Assembly: GCA_036924285.1 (NCBI GenBank)
Contig: JAYKYS010000009.1
Span: 14,756,001-14,820,000 of the forward strand
Reading direction: 5' to 3'
Origin: Asterella californica
Lineage: Eukaryota; Streptophyta; Marchantiopsida; Marchantiales; Aytoniaceae
DNA length: 64,000 nucleotides
The translations under genes and the position numbers were made by a program. Under the pieces are notes generated by a model. That model was given only the letters and a program-made list of their open reading frames with translations. It was not told the origin of the DNA and did no database searches. Positions 34,664-46,824 of this stretch are shown piece after piece (the stretch's first letter is position 1; every line of letters begins with the position of its first letter).

Positions 34664-36283
34664 TCAAGTTTTGCAATAGTCTAAACACTCTTTGAAAATC
34701 CCTCTCCAGTGATAACCCGCATCCAAAATCTTGAAGGCTGTTATCTTACCAGCAAAGTGACCTCCGCAAACAGTTCCGTCGTGAAACTCGTGCATTAGCT
34801 TGAACGCCTCCTTCTGACCAACTGCTCTCTTTAGTAACCCATCTGCTCCTTGATGAAACAGAATTCTCTCCACCATGGTGTAAGGTTTGCATCTCTTGAT
34901 CAACGTGTTACGTTCTCGGGTATGCATACCTTCTAGAAAAGAGCCATCTGCAAGAAAAGTCCAGATTTCCTTGTACTCATCCGGTATCTCCTCAATGCTT
35001 GTGATGGTCATCAAATGCTCGTCTGGAAATGAATCATCAAACGGTTCTTCTCCCTCATCATCATTAGCCCTTGACAAAAGATCAGCATTCGCATGTTTTT
35101 TTCCTGGTCTATCTTCGATCACATAACCGTATTCTATTAGAAGTATCTTCCACCGAGCAATACGACCTTCGGCATTAGGCTTATTAAAGATATATTTTAA
35201 AGCCTTGTGATCTGTGACTATGGAAAATTTCCCTCCTAGCAAGAAGTGTCGAAATTTCTTCAATCCAAAGATCACCGCTAACCCTTCTCGTTCAGTCACG
35301 GAGTAATTCTTCTCTGCTGGAACCATCTGCCTACTAGCATAAGCTATAGGATGATCATGTCCATCTCCATCTAACTGACTTAATGTACATCCGAGTGCTA
35401 CATTGGAGGCATCCGTATACAGAATAAATGCTTTACTCCACTCAGGTTTATCAAGTATAGGAGTTGTCACCAATGCCTTTTTCAGCTCGTTAAATGCTTC
35501 CTTTGCCTTCTGATCATGCACTATCAAGTCAAAATCAACTCCCTTCTTCATGTACATAGTCAAAGCTATTGCTTTGTTTGAGAAGGAAAAGACAAACCTA
35601 CGATAATATCCAACCATGCCAAGAAACTACCTCAACTTTGTCAAGTTGATCGGAAATGAAAGATCCACAATCTTCTTCACCTTCTCAGGATCTACCGCAA
35701 TCCCATTCTTGGAAATGATGTGCCCTAACAGCAGACCTTCTTCGCAGCCAAAGATGCACTTCTCTGGATTTAGAGAAGCGTTAGCTTGCTCCAACCGCTG
35801 CAAAACTTTGATCACATGATCAAAGTGGTCCAACTTTCTTCCGTACACACAGAAATCGTCAATGAAATCACGAATAAATTTCCCTATGAATGGTTCAAAC
35901 ACCTTGTTCATGAACCTCTGAAACGTGGCCGGAGCATTACACAGTTCGAATGGCATCACTCGAAATGCAAATGTTCCCCAAGGAGTAGTGAAAGTATTCA
36001 ACTGCTGGTACTCATGTGCTATCTTGATCTGGTTATACCCACTATAACCATCACCAAAGCTGTACCACTCATAACCAGCAACTTCTTCCAAAATCTCATC
36101 TATAAATGGTAGAGGATAATAATCCTTCTTGGTAAATGCATTCAACTTCTTATAGTCTATGCACACTCGCAGCTTACCATTCTTCTTCTTGACAATCACA
36201 ATGGGTGAAACCCATTCTGAGTTCTCCACCTCATCGATGAAACTCGCTTCCTTCAACTTGTCTATCTCTTCCTTGACCATCAT
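34664..36283 (-). pseudogene. Gypsy reverse transcriptase and RNase H of the 33-37 kb element
   Basis: The RT half (35,627-36,283) has EWVSPIVIVKKKNGKLR, YSFGDGYSGYNQI, PFELCNAPATFQRFM and the catalytic FIDDFCVYG. A stop separates it from the connection and RNase H half (34,664-35,617): GMVGYYRRF, LYTDASNVALG, VTEREGLAVIFGL, TDHKALKYIF and HANADLLSR. The half ends in an integrase zinc-binding head (HEFHDGTVCGGH). A second stop lies at 34,664. Known role: cDNA synthesis. Confidence 0.9.
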
Positions 36284-36313
36284 TGCTCTTGTAGGATTGA
36301 CCCTTCTTTGCTT

Positions 36314-37000
36314 CTATCGAATTGGTCTTGCGTTCTCCTCCAATTCGTTTCGATGAGTCTCGAGAGCCACCTCCTTCAAATCCTTGTAGCTGAAAGCGAA
36401 CACATGGATATATTTTTGAAATATATTTAAGAATATACTTTTCTCCTCTTGAATGACATTGATACCAAACTTCAGGGTAGAGAGTCTTCTCACAATCTCT
36501 GCCTCACTCAACTCTTCTTTGTCAGGATCTTTCTCCACTACCTGTCGAGACAACAAATCAATAGCACTAAGCTGATGTAATGATTCATCTCGATCAAATC
36601 CTTCGTCCTCAGACGAAGATTCTTGATCGTAAGAATCTCCGGTATCTACTTCTGAGACACTTTGATCATCCTCCGTATCAGATTTCCAATAGTCACTAGT
36701 GGGTCTATTAGAGTCAGAAGTCACAACTCCAACACCCGAGAGAGGTACTATCACTCTATGATCTCTAGGTCCAATCCGTAAGTATCTCTTGTGCCACCTA
36801 TCAGTGATGCGCACAGCTCTCAACCAAGGCCTACCTAGGAGCAAATCATAACTAGAGTCTTTTAACACTTGAAAGGACATCAATGTTTGAACTCTCATCA
36901 CCGACACGACCACCTTCTCTAACACACCAAGAGGTCTTACCCGTTGCTTGTTACCCATCCCCACGACAATGCTAGCCGGACGAGTTGGTTCCATCCCCAA
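36314..37000 (-). pseudogene. Gypsy protease C-terminal region and linker, 5'-truncated
   Basis: The minus strand carries DSSYDLLLGRPWLRAV, the conserved C-terminal motif of retroviral aspartic proteases. A long acidic linker (DTEDDQSVSEVDTGD) and the RT-proximal ETHRNELEENARPIR follow. The active-site Asp region should lie upstream but is absent. The element is cut near 37,000 and its gag and 5' LTR are missing. Confidence 0.75.
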
Positions 37001-37255
37001 CTTGCTTCAGTCGTTCGATCAAGTGCTGCTCAGAATCTTCTTTATCTCTTTTTTGTTCTGTATCATTGTGTATCATTATCTTTGTCACCCTTGTCACAGA
37101 GTGTCTATTGCAGTAGGAGACTACTTCACTAGGACTTGTGTAGTCACTCAGCCGGTGTATAGCTCGATATCATTATCACTATCGAGCTGTGAGTTGACCA
37201 CAAATTTGAATCAGTTTGAAGGAGTAACTTTGGACTCAGTCTGAAACTTTTGTGA

Positions 37256-37612
37256 GTGGTTAGTCTCATGGACAGAAGTTCCGAGTCAATATTTGAGACA
37301 CGCATGGACTCCGTGCATGATGTCTGGAGCAAAGCGAGATTTGATTCTATACTGGAAGACGTTTGGAAATTTTCTTCGCATGGGATAGATGCAGATAGAA
37401 TACCAAGACGCTTTGCGAAACTAATGAGTCTTTATCGGTTGCGAGAGATGTATTCCCATTTCAGTGATGCATGTGAGGTGTTTGCTGTCTCTTTAGAGAT
37501 GGAGGTGGATACATTTTTTATGGCAGCTTGTTATTCCTGGTCCGAGAGTGAATCTAGGAGAAAACGATTCCAGGTCTACAAGCAGTTGTCTTACGCTGCC
37601 GGATGGTCCTAG
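37256..37612 (+). CDS. Hypothetical 118-aa ORF, unrecognised
   Basis: Open from ATG 37,256 to TAG 37,610. The protein is mixed and rather hydrophilic (ILEDVWKFSSHGIDADRIPRR, LREMYSHFSDACEVF), with normal amino-acid composition and no obvious repeat character. No domain is recognised. It could be a real small gene, an exon, or the leftover of one bordering the truncated gypsy element. No TATA box or splice site decides between these. Confidence 0.25.
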   Translation: MVSLMDRSSESIFETRMDSVHDVWSKARFDSILEDVWKFSSHGIDADRIPRRFAKLMSLYRLREMYSHFSDACEVFAVSLEMEVDTFFMAACYSWSESESRRKRFQVYKQLSYAAGWS

Positions 37613-39980
37613 AGGAAATAGTTTCCAGAGTGTTTACAATCTGCTATCCAACGAACTTGGGAGGAGTCGGGCGAGATACATGTAGGGTACATTCATGGAT
37701 TTTATTTTGTTTTCTTGTCAACTTTACCTTGTTTTTTGTTACAAGTGTTTACTGTTTATAATGTTTTTTTTGGCTTGGGCCTCCTCCCTTCCTGCTGAGA
37801 GGAGTGAACCTTCGCTGGGACAGCCAGCAAGATGGGTTCAATTCCCATCAGAGGTGTTTTCTTGTAGTTTAGAACATGTAAAGCCGAGTGCTAGAATGTG
37901 CATAATAGTGACACTGAAAAATTCATTGTTTGTAAGGAAGAAAAGAAGTATGTCCTACGTGTTCGTATGTCCCTACGCACGACAAAGTGGCTACTTGACT
38001 TGAAAGAACTTTTAGGACCTTCATAATGTACAACAAATTTTGATGATTTCGTAAATGATTCAAAAGTTTATTGATACAACGGGGTTGGGCGAGGGCTAGA
38101 AAGCTTGCAGGTCCATCCATTGGGTAGGAGTACGCTTTCCTTTCCAGTTATTGTTTGTCCCATATGCATTCTCTGCCTCATTTTGGGCTTAGTCTCAAGG
38201 TGTCCTTTTGCTTCCCATCAGGGTAGTTTTTTTCAAGTTCTGCAGGTACTTGCTTGTTAGGGAAATGATTTTACTTTCGTGTGCAGAAAAGTCAAAGTAT
38301 GCATCGAACGTCAAACTGAGGTTGGATTCTGCAGTTTCATGTTATCTCTAAAGGGTCGAAATAGCGAGGCACGTAATTTGTAGAGTTTGAATCACTTTCT
38401 ACGTTCTCGTTTTTTGGTCCATATGTGGTCCTAGTAACGAAAGTGAAGACGCTTGACGGGTTTCTTCACACAAGCAAGATGTAGTTGCATACGCTCTCCC
38501 TGTTGGCTTTGTCGTGGCCTATCTTGGTATAGCCTGAGGCATCATATATAGTTGTAGTAGAGAGAGAATTATAGCCACACATAATCCTCGAAGATTTTTG
38601 CGCTGGAATGAAGATTCATCAGTTGCGCACTTGAGGTGGGAGGAATGCAAAACTGCGTGGACCAGCTGTTAGAGCACCTATAGCGGACAGTTCTGAACCG
38701 CAGTCATGCGTGGTGTCATATCTTCTTTCGTTTTCCCCTGTATTCTCCTTCTAACTTTCTTCTCTATGTCCTAATGAACTTCAAAACACGGTTGTACTTA
38801 GGCACTACTCCTTTTTATGGGCTGCTTCTTTCTGTTCTGCTTGGCATATTAAACCCCAGGTCTGACTAGAAGTACCTTGTAGACAAGAAGTACTCCCGTC
38901 GAGGTTTGAGAGTTCACAGAGTGAGGTTTGAGAGTTCACAGAGTTGTGGGAGATTTCGAAATAATCAGAAAGTGATGAAAGTCCATATTATTCTCCTCAT
39001 CTTTTCAGTTCTGACTTGAAACAGATATCGATGAAAAGCTTGTATGGAGCTTTCCTGAATAACATAAAGTTTGTTTCCATAGGAAGGGAATTGGCTCAGT
39101 TCCAAGCGTAGAAAAAATCTTGAGCATCTTCAGAACATCTTCACTCATCAGAACTGTCTCGTCTATTGACAGTATACCATATCAGGTCGAAATAGTACTA
39201 AGTTCAGCTGGAAAAGGACGCTCATACAAGCTTCCAGAATGATTTACAACACCTAAACTTCTTTCCTTTATCAGCAGGTGACCTCGAGATCATGAAAGAT
39301 GACATGAACTCCGATTTGAACGATAAAAAGCCTGGTAAAAATACCTCCGTTTACATTTATAATTCTTCAGAAACTGAATTCTCATAAGTAAACACCGAGA
39401 TTATCCTCATCACTACCCATTGTTCAGGATAATATGTAAAAGCCCTTTCATTACATAAAAGAACAACACGTCAATATCTTTACTTATCAAAATTCATATT
39501 GGTTGAGTAGATTGTGGAGTACTCTCCTACACACATCCAAGTACTATAGTCAGTTCATACAGGAATAAAAGTCTTGGAAGAGTTGGCCATCATGATAAGT
39601 GATAAAGCATGATATAATATTCTTACCACCTCAATTTCACGCACGCCAAATAATCGTTGTCGGAGCTCTCTCTTCCACTCAGTTGTCCTCGGTGGTAATA
39701 TGCGCGTCGTTGTCGTCTTGTGTCGAATAGTAGTGTGTTGTCATCGGCGTTGTAATCTCTTTATCGGTTCACGTGCAATATTCTCGTTCCAGTCCAAACA
39801 ACATGCAGCAAGCGGGCCTCTTGAGATCGTGCATAATGGATTCTCTTCGTAGCAAATTTGTTGATGACAGAGTTAAATGTCTATGATATATAATTGTAAT
39901 TTCTCAGGATTTCCCGTTTAGCTCATTTAGCATAAAAGATATCATTCTCACACAGGATTTGCACAAGTATCGCGGCTCTA
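37613..39980. other. Unassigned sequence with a 22-bp tandem duplication
   Basis: No coding domain or LTR is visible. A direct duplication beginning GAGGTTTGAGAGTTCACAGA lies at 38,901-38,944. The stretch 37.80-37.86 kb contains a tRNA B-box-like GGTTCAATTCC, but no cloverleaf can be folded. Confidence 0.5.
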
Positions 39981-41885
39981 AGTTCTAAGATCTGTTCAAA
40001 CACACAAACACACGGGTTTTATCTAGAAATCTCGTCTTCTCACAAAACCACACAGCTTCCAGACCCTTCAGAAGGTGCTCTGGACCTAAACAAACAACTA
40101 CAACATAAAATATCACACAAATATCTACTGGGAAACTCGAGAAGACGCTTCTTGCTTCCAGATCACGGCTTCCAGTCTTCTCACAATAGTCTTCTCGAAG
40201 CAACTATCAACTTCTGGGAGTTCAATTTGGCTTCTCACACCTCCAGAAGACTGCTTCTGCTTCATAGACGTCAAATTATCACTGTCTATCACACATTGCT
40301 CTTCTAATTTTCAACGGGGTTAGATCAATCACAGGGTGTATGTCCCATGTAGCCTTCCCAAGCTTCTGCCTACTGAAACGGTCTTCCTACAGCACTACAA
40401 CGACATTCACCTCCACGGAAGCTCAATAGAAGTCTCAGAAGCTCACTAGAAGAAGATAGGAAGATGAGAAGATGAGAAGATGAGAGAAGATGGAGAAGAA
40501 GAGAAAATCCAAACAAGAGGAAACAAGATGAAAATGAGAAATTAAGACTCCGACAGACTTCTAGTCCGGATCATGACTAACAAGCCATCCCGCTTGTAAT
40601 AATTTGAGAAAGAAGACCACACATTTGACCACCGTAAAATTATCACTGTCTATCACACATTGCTCGAAACAACAATCAACTCACAAGCTCACTCATGATT
40701 CTACCAAGCTTTTCTCAACACAAATTCCAATCAAATCCAATCTTGATACGAACTGCAAACAGTCGTCTTCCGAAGACGTTTAGACATTCAGAAGCGTCTT
40801 CTGTCTATGGGTTCAGGAACAGAGGTGTGGTAGGGTAGAGAAATTGATAGTGAGGTGATCGAATTTGGGGATGAGAGATGAGGAAGCTCGATTCCAACTT
40901 GAGAAGAAGTGGGAAGACGGCTGTCAAAAATTGGACAGCGCTTCCGCGCCCAGTTTTTGCAGAAGGAATTTCATGGTAGTGAAATCGATCGATAAGCTTC
41001 TTGCAAACGAACGGGGAAGCGCGGGAGACATCAAATCAAAGACGGGAAGCGGTGAGAAATGAGAAAGAACACGGAAAGAACCTCAGTACTGCTTTCGGCT
41101 GCTTCTGTTGCACCGTCAATCTTCTGCGCGTTTCCAATCTTCACTTCCACCTTCAATGTGGTACCACGATCTTGCTTCTGTCCTCAATCATGAGTTGTGT
41201 CTCTCAGCTGCTGCAATCAATTCTCGCTTCTGTCTCGAAGCTTCTCTCTGGTTCCTAGTCGACCCTCAATGTCTACTTCTTGAAATCCTCAGGCATTCCT
41301 TCAGCTCGAATGTGCCCCTAGTTGGTAAAATCGGCCTCTCTCTCTCTCTTGTCTCAATTTGTCCCTGGGTGTTCTCAATTTCACTCTTCTTGCTTCCACG
41401 ACCTACTTCGATACCCCGGTCACAATCGATGCTCAAGATGCAGTCGTCCTTCAGTGCAGAAAGCAGGCGATTGATTCTGTGCTAATGTGCCTTCAGCTCG
41501 TGTCTTCCCTGCGTGATTAAGGATTCGACTACCTTGGTCTACCTACTACTACGGTGGTTACCTGGATGGTATACCTACCCCTCAGCTACGTGGCGCGCGG
41601 TTGGTGCCCCCAAAGGCACAGTCACCATCTTCTATATTCTGGAAGATGTTCGTCTTCCGTCTTCTATCTTCTATCTTCTGGAAGACACGATCGAGAAGAC
41701 GTCTTCCCGGAAGATGTCCGTCTTCCGACTTCGGAAGAAGTCGACTTCTCTTTTACAAAAAGTCCTTAAGATCATCTCCCTCCTAAGCAAGGTGTAATCT
41801 TAAGTAATAAGGTTATTTCAGCTACATAGACATGTTATTAACTTTAAAAATTTCTAGAAATCTCCAATCTTGTAAATTGTGGACA
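39981..41885 (-). mobile_element. 3' LTR / 3' non-coding region of the minus-strand gypsy element
   Basis: On the minus strand it begins TGTCCACAATTTACAAG at 41,885, right after a G-rich tract downstream of the integrase end. Homology to 2,213-2,742 covers the first ~575 bp. The whole stretch is rich in GAAG/CTTC palindromes, including GAAGACGTCTTC at ~41,693 and a GAAGAT-type microsatellite at ~40,455-40,500. The far boundary (low coordinates) is not determined, and 39,981 is an estimate from composition. Confidence 0.5.
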
Positions 41886-41964
41886 CCACATACGCCCACC
41901 CTCACATGTTTGCGTCCCCGTAAACATCAGAGCTTTCCGTTCACGTCCAATATTTTTTGACACG

Positions 41965-42237
41965 TCACCCATTAACACGAGTGGTCATCAAGGTACCATC
42001 TAGCTCTTCCAATTGTAAGGAAGCATTGTCGAAGACCTCCAAGACTCGGTAAGGACCCATCCAACAAAGATGAAGCTTCCCATGGAATTTCAGATGCCCG
42101 TTGTCGTATAGAAGAACCAAATCTCCATCCTTGACAATCATCTTCTTCAGCTTGCCATCATGTCCCTTCTTAAACAGAATACGTTGGAAGATGACATAGG
42201 GCATGCCTTGTGTAAGAAGACAACCTCTGCTCGGCAT
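41965..42237 (-). pseudogene. Gypsy integrase C-terminal remnant
   Basis: The minus-strand ORF ends with VKDGDLVLLYDNG, CWMGPYRVLEVFDNASLQL and a stop near 41,965. This is the post-core integrase segment seen in the other elements here. The catalytic core that should precede it is missing, because the RNase H ORF runs straight into it, so an internal deletion has removed the D-D-E domain. Confidence 0.7.
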
Positions 42238-44510
42238 CCAATCCCTCGGGGTACTGTTGGTCTTCCAAGAACTTCCTCATGTCCTTGAGATAGATTCCTC
42301 TGTGAAAGTTGCATAAACCGGGTCAGAAGACCTAATCTCGGCTTCTGAGGAGTAGGCGGTACGCCCCCCTCAGATGGTAGCGTCTCTACAGAAACTTGAA
42401 ACATGTTCTCATCAGGGAACTCGTCTTCTATTTCATCTTCTCGACGTTCTGTCTCCAATCTGGATAGGTATTCAGCATTAACATGCTGTCTTCCAGGCTT
42501 GTACTCAACCGTGTAAGTAAATTCTTGGAGTAGAAGAATCCACCTAGCTATCCTACCAGACAAATCTGCTTTCTTCACCAGATGCTTCAAAGAAAAATGA
42601 TCCACGTAGAAGACAAATGGATTAGCTAGAAGATAGTGCCTAAACTTCATACATGAGTAAATCATGCCAAGACACTCTCTTTCAGTTGTCGAGTACTTCT
42701 TCTCTGCATCGCTGAGTTGTCTTCCCGCATAGTAGATGAGATAATCCTTCTTCTTCTCATCTTTCTGGCTCAGTACCACCCCTATGACAAAAGCAGAAAC
42801 ATCCACATAAATGTGGAAGATCCTTTTTCAATCAGGTGGCCTCAAGTCAGGAGATTCTGACAGAAATGTTTTCATCTCTTCTGAAGCTTCCTGCTGCTCA
42901 AAAGATCAGACGTAAGGTTCGTCCTTTTTCAGCAACTTGGTAAGTCTTCCTGTTGTCTCTGCATACCTGTCAATAAACCTCCTGTAGTATCCTACGTTGC
43001 TCAGGAAGCTTCTCAACTGAGTCAGGTTAGCAGGTGGGTGAAGTTTCATGATAACCTCCACCTTAGCACAGTCGGCTTCTATGTCTCTTCCAGAAATCCT
43101 ATGTCTTAGCAAAATCCCTTCTGTCATACCAAACAAGCACTTCTCAAGGAGAAGAGCCAAATGGTGCTCTCTACACTTTAAAGAACACTTCCTCGGAAGT
43201 ATCAGATGATCTTCTTTTGATCCAAACACACAAAAATCATCCAAAAAGATCTCCATGAAAGGACGAAGATACTCCTTAAAGATGATAATCATCAGTCTCT
43301 AGAATGTGGCGGATGCGTTGCACAAACCATACGGCATTTGGTTGTACGCGTACGTGCCCAATTCAGTAGTAAAAGTGATCTTCGACTTGTTTTCTTCTCT
43401 GATTGAAACTTGGTTGTACTCATAATACTCATCTAGGAAGCTGTAGAACTCATGTCATGCTACTTGGTCTAACACAGAACTGGTGAAAGATAAAGGATGA
43501 TGATCCTTCTTCGTGGTCAAGTCCAGCTTCCGAAAGTCCTAACACACTCGGATCTTACATGTCTGCTTCTTCGGCATGATGACAATAGGAGCTACTCATT
43601 CACTGCTAAGCACAGGGAAGATGATCCATGCCTTCAGGTACTGATCGATCTGATCTTTCACCAGAAGCGAGTACTTGGGGTTGAGTCGATACTGTCTCTG
43701 TCGTGCAAGAACAATGCCTTCCAGCAAGTCAATGTGATGCTCTCTCAATTCTCAAGGTATGCCCTTCATGTCTTCTATGGTCCAAGCGAAGACGTCTTGG
43801 AACTCTGTCATGAGTTTTCTGAAGTCTTCCAACTGCTGACCCTCGATCACCTTAGAAAGCTTCAGCTTCTTCCCAAGAGCAATCTCCATTTCTTGAAGAT
43901 CATCAGGGTTCACCATTCCTTCAATGTGACTGTACTCACTGGTACCAAAATATTCCGGTTTGGGAGCTTCTTCTAGGTTCGATTCGTCTTCTGGAAATCA
44001 GCTAACTGGTCTTCTGAAAGGAAGACAGTACTTTCGTCTTCTTGAAGACTAACTAACTGGTCTTTTGAAGAGAAGACAATACTTTCGTCTTCTAGAAGCT
44101 CTTTTTCTGCAATTTCGTAGCACTCAATGTATCCACAGATCACTTCTTCTGCTTCTTCTGATGCATCTGTAGTACACAAGTTATTCACCACGAACTTATC
44201 ATATCTTCCATCACTGTCAGAAGACGCAACTGAGTCTTCTGACGTGTACCCCTCAGTCGTAGAGGGAGTTTTATCTTGATGTCCAATCTTCATCCAAGAG
44301 AGTGAGACTTTCGACTTCTCGTCCGGCTTGGGTGTAGAATTGGAAAATCTCAAACGATGTCTTCTTCAATCGGTATTTATATTTGCAGCATACAACCAAG
44401 GTCTTCCTATCAAAACTTGATATCCAACCTTAGCTACAAGTCACAAAATAATGTAAGTGAGGTAGAAAGATACTCCCCCAATTATCGTCAAGACATCTTT
44501 TAGTTGCCCC
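42147..44510 (-). pseudogene. Gypsy protease end, reverse transcriptase and RNase H (minus element, left part)
   Basis: Reading down from 44,510: the protease tail YQVLIGRPWLYAA (~44,400), an acidic linker (43,973-44,353), RT with CNASATF and FLDDFCVFG (42,906-43,400), then SNVGYYRRFIDRY. RNase H (42,147-42,806) has VDVSAFVIGVVLSQKD, TTERECLGMIYS and VDHFSLKHLV. Stops and shifts are frequent between 42,806 and 43,970. The N-terminal half of this element is at 52,534-53,745, beyond the inserted chromovirus. Confidence 0.85.
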
Positions 44511-44515
44511 AAAGG

Positions 44516-45018
44516 TGTAATAAGTAGAGCCCTATTTATCAACTAGAGGAGAAATTGGTTTGGTAGAAGTCTTTGGTATAAGAATTAGTTACGGCTAAGT
44601 TGGCCGAAGAATACATGCAGCAAATAGTACTTTTACCAATAGACGAGTGCACCAAAAGTCCACCGGGAAACTTCTAGAACTTTCCAGCCGAGAAGCTTCC
44701 AGAAGGAAGTTTCTAGAAAGAAACTTCTAGAACTTTCCAGAAAGAAACTTCTAGAACTTTCCAGCCGGGAAGCTTCCAGAAGGAAGTTTCTAGAAAGAAG
44801 CTTCTAGAACTTTCCAGCGAGCCTCTTACGTGGCTCATTCTGAACCCTCTAGATGTTGTTCTAGATCTAAGGCTGCATGTAAGTCACATCAGCGATCCGA
44901 GTGAGAGATGAGCATTGGCCGGAAGCTTATCATGTACTATTCCTCTCACTATATAACGGTTGCGAATGCACCACCACGGGCATTCGAGTTTTGAGTTCAC
45001 TCTAGAGCTCATCTTACA
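44516..45018 (+). mobile_element. Chromovirus 5' LTR with heat-shock-element array and TATA box
   Basis: Ends are TGTAA/TTACA. Canonical alternating GAAnnTTC units occur from 44,667 to about 44,820. The clearest is GAAacTTCtaGAActTTC at 44,667-44,684, repeated with variation at 44,692-44,704, 44,720-44,737 and beyond. CACTATATAACGG at about 44,948 provides a TATA box roughly 130 bp downstream, the expected promoter arrangement. Heat responsiveness is inferred, not shown. Confidence 0.85.
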
Positions 45019-45019
45019 A

Positions 45020-45031
45020 TGGTATCAGAGC
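45020..45031 (+). promoter_or_regulatory. Primer-binding site (tRNA-iMet type)
   Basis: TGGTATCAGAGC begins two bases after the LTR end (TTACA-A). It is the standard initiator-methionine tRNA primer site of plant LTR retrotransposons. Confidence 0.95.
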
Positions 45032-45132
45032 AAGGAACTCTAAGAGAGCGGATTACCTCTCTTAGAAGGATCTTTGATCGAGGTACCTAGCAATTGGAAC
45101 TCTGAGTGCGCTGAAAGGATCAAGAGAGCTAT

Positions 45133-45560
45133 GTGATGGATGGGGGTAGATTTCCAGCTCCAGAATTATCATTCTTGAATCCTTTTCATATCAAGCTTAT
45201 GTATATGCGACGTGAGCATTTTCGAGTGTATCTTGTCTATCATTTCGGTGAAGATTTCATGGGTCAAGTGATGAATTCACCAGTCCCGATGATTCTTCCA
45301 GTAGTGACATATGCAGTCAGTTGAGATTTGACCGTCTACATCTTGATTTAGTGAGCATGGATCTAAACCTACCCGTTCCTGTTCCCTTCAACACGTGGAT
45401 GGAGATCCGCTATGTCTGCAGACCGAAATCGTTACATAGAGAGTTTGTGATTAGAAATTTTGGTGAGGATTTCTACCGCGAGATAATCGATTCTCCTGTC
45501 TCTTTTGTAGTACCTGTAGTGTACGAACGTTTCCGAGTGACCGTCATACCTCTATATTAG
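45133..45560 (+). pseudogene. Two tandem related ORFs between the primer-binding site and gag
   Basis: The ORFs 45,133-45,324 and 45,321-45,560 overlap by 4 bases (ATGA-type stop/start). They look like copies of one module: both have FGEDF, then NSPVPM or DSPVSF, then a VPVV/LPVV end, each preceded by an H-R-E-F-like segment. Their function is unknown, and such leader ORFs are not part of the usual gag-pol layout. They may be a duplicated, degenerate gag N-terminus. Confidence 0.45.
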
Positions 45561-45583
45561 GAGAAGCTTGAAACTTTCGTGTC

Positions 45584-45587
<4 letters not shown>

Positions 45588-45635
<48 letters not shown>
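45588..45635. repeat. (GA)n microsatellite
   Basis: An uninterrupted run of alternating G and A of about 47 bases lies just upstream of the gag ATG (45,644). It may affect leader structure or simply be slippage within the element. Confidence 0.95.
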
Positions 45636-45638
<3 letters not shown>

Positions 45639-45643
45639 CGATC

Positions 45644-46750
45644 ATGGAGCCACAAACTCCAAACCCAGAGTTGGTGATGTAGGAACTGATGCAGGGCATG
45701 CTGACCGAATTTCAGGAGATGAAGATGACGGTTGAAGCACGACAAAACAAAATGCTGAACCTCGAGGGTCAGAGTATGACATATGTTGGAAGAGGAGGAT
45801 CGTCTCAAGGAGTACCGGTGGTGGGAGAGCAAGCTGCACCAAGAGAACCCGTGACATAAATCGTTAGAGCTCCAGTCGATGATGAAGGTGCCCTGTTACT
45901 ACGAATGAAGAAAGACATGTAACATCGAATCATACAAAGGTCAACGAATCATGGGAGTAGTCGAGAATTGGATTTCTCGGATGAATCGATATTTGCGACT
46001 TTTCAGTACGCAAATCACGGATCACGTAGCGGGAGTGTTTGCGTGTGGCTACTTGATCAATAAAGCTCTCACGTGGTATGATGCATGGGAGAGATCGGTG
46101 TTGGCGGAAGGGAGAATAGTCACATGGACTGCAATGCAAGAAGGGCTGTTGAAGAATTTCCAATCGGTGGATTCAATGCAAATGGCTCGAACGAGGATGT
46201 GAGGATTGAAACAGAAGGGTATGCAGAAGCCTTCCTCTACTTGCAAGTTGCAACCACTGATATGAGTCTAGCGGAGGCTCTTGATAATTTCAAGAGGGGG
46301 TTGAAGAAAAGAATCCGACAAGAAGTGATGGTGCAAAATCCACTCACGGTTTTTGAGGCCATCGCTTGCGCTCAGAGAATTGCTGGAGCATTAGGAGGAG
46401 AAGTGATGATTCCACCAAATCATCAGAATAGATCCAAAATCCCGTATGCAAACGGTCCGACACCCATAGAGCTAGGCAACATTCGCTATCAGCCACGACA
46501 GTTTCAAGGTGGAGATCGTCGAGGACGGCCAGAAGAAAGACGTCAAGGGGCTCCTAGAGGAGAAGGTGTCATGAATGCTACACCTCAACTCGAGCAACGT
46601 TGATGTTACAACTGTGGGCGATTCGGTCACATAGCTGCAAATTGCCGAAGTCATTTTCCTAGAGATCCAAGACCTTCATATCGTCGACCTCTGAATCATC
46701 TGAACGAGACGGAAGGAAATGAAGAAATCGAGGCAAGACTGGGAAACGAA
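45644..46750 (+). pseudogene. Chromovirus gag with zinc knuckle
   Basis: The start is ATG 45,644 (MEPQTPNPELVM), with early in-frame stops. The capsid-like core lies in 45,951-46,600 across two frames: VENWISRMNRYLRLFS, ALTWYDAWE, AEALDNFKRGLKKRIRQEV and FEAIACAQRIAGAL. The knuckle CYNCGRFGHIAANC (46,604-46,645) follows a TGA at 46,601, where an Arg codon CGA would be expected. Known role: particle assembly and RNA packaging. Confidence 0.85.
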
Positions 46751-46824
46751 GAACACCAGTAAATGCACCTCGTGGCCTTACTGGTGCAAGGAGGGAGAAG
46801 AAAGGCGAAGGAAGGAGAAGGAGA

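Noticed and set aside
37800..37862. tRNA-like segment with a B-box (GGTTCAATTCC) and a T-arm-like stem
   Set aside because: The 5' strand of the acceptor stem that should pair with CAGAGGT is absent and no D-arm can be placed.
43497..43976. 159-aa plus-strand ORF
   Set aside because: It lies antisense to the decayed gypsy reverse transcriptase, whose motifs are readable on the minus strand.
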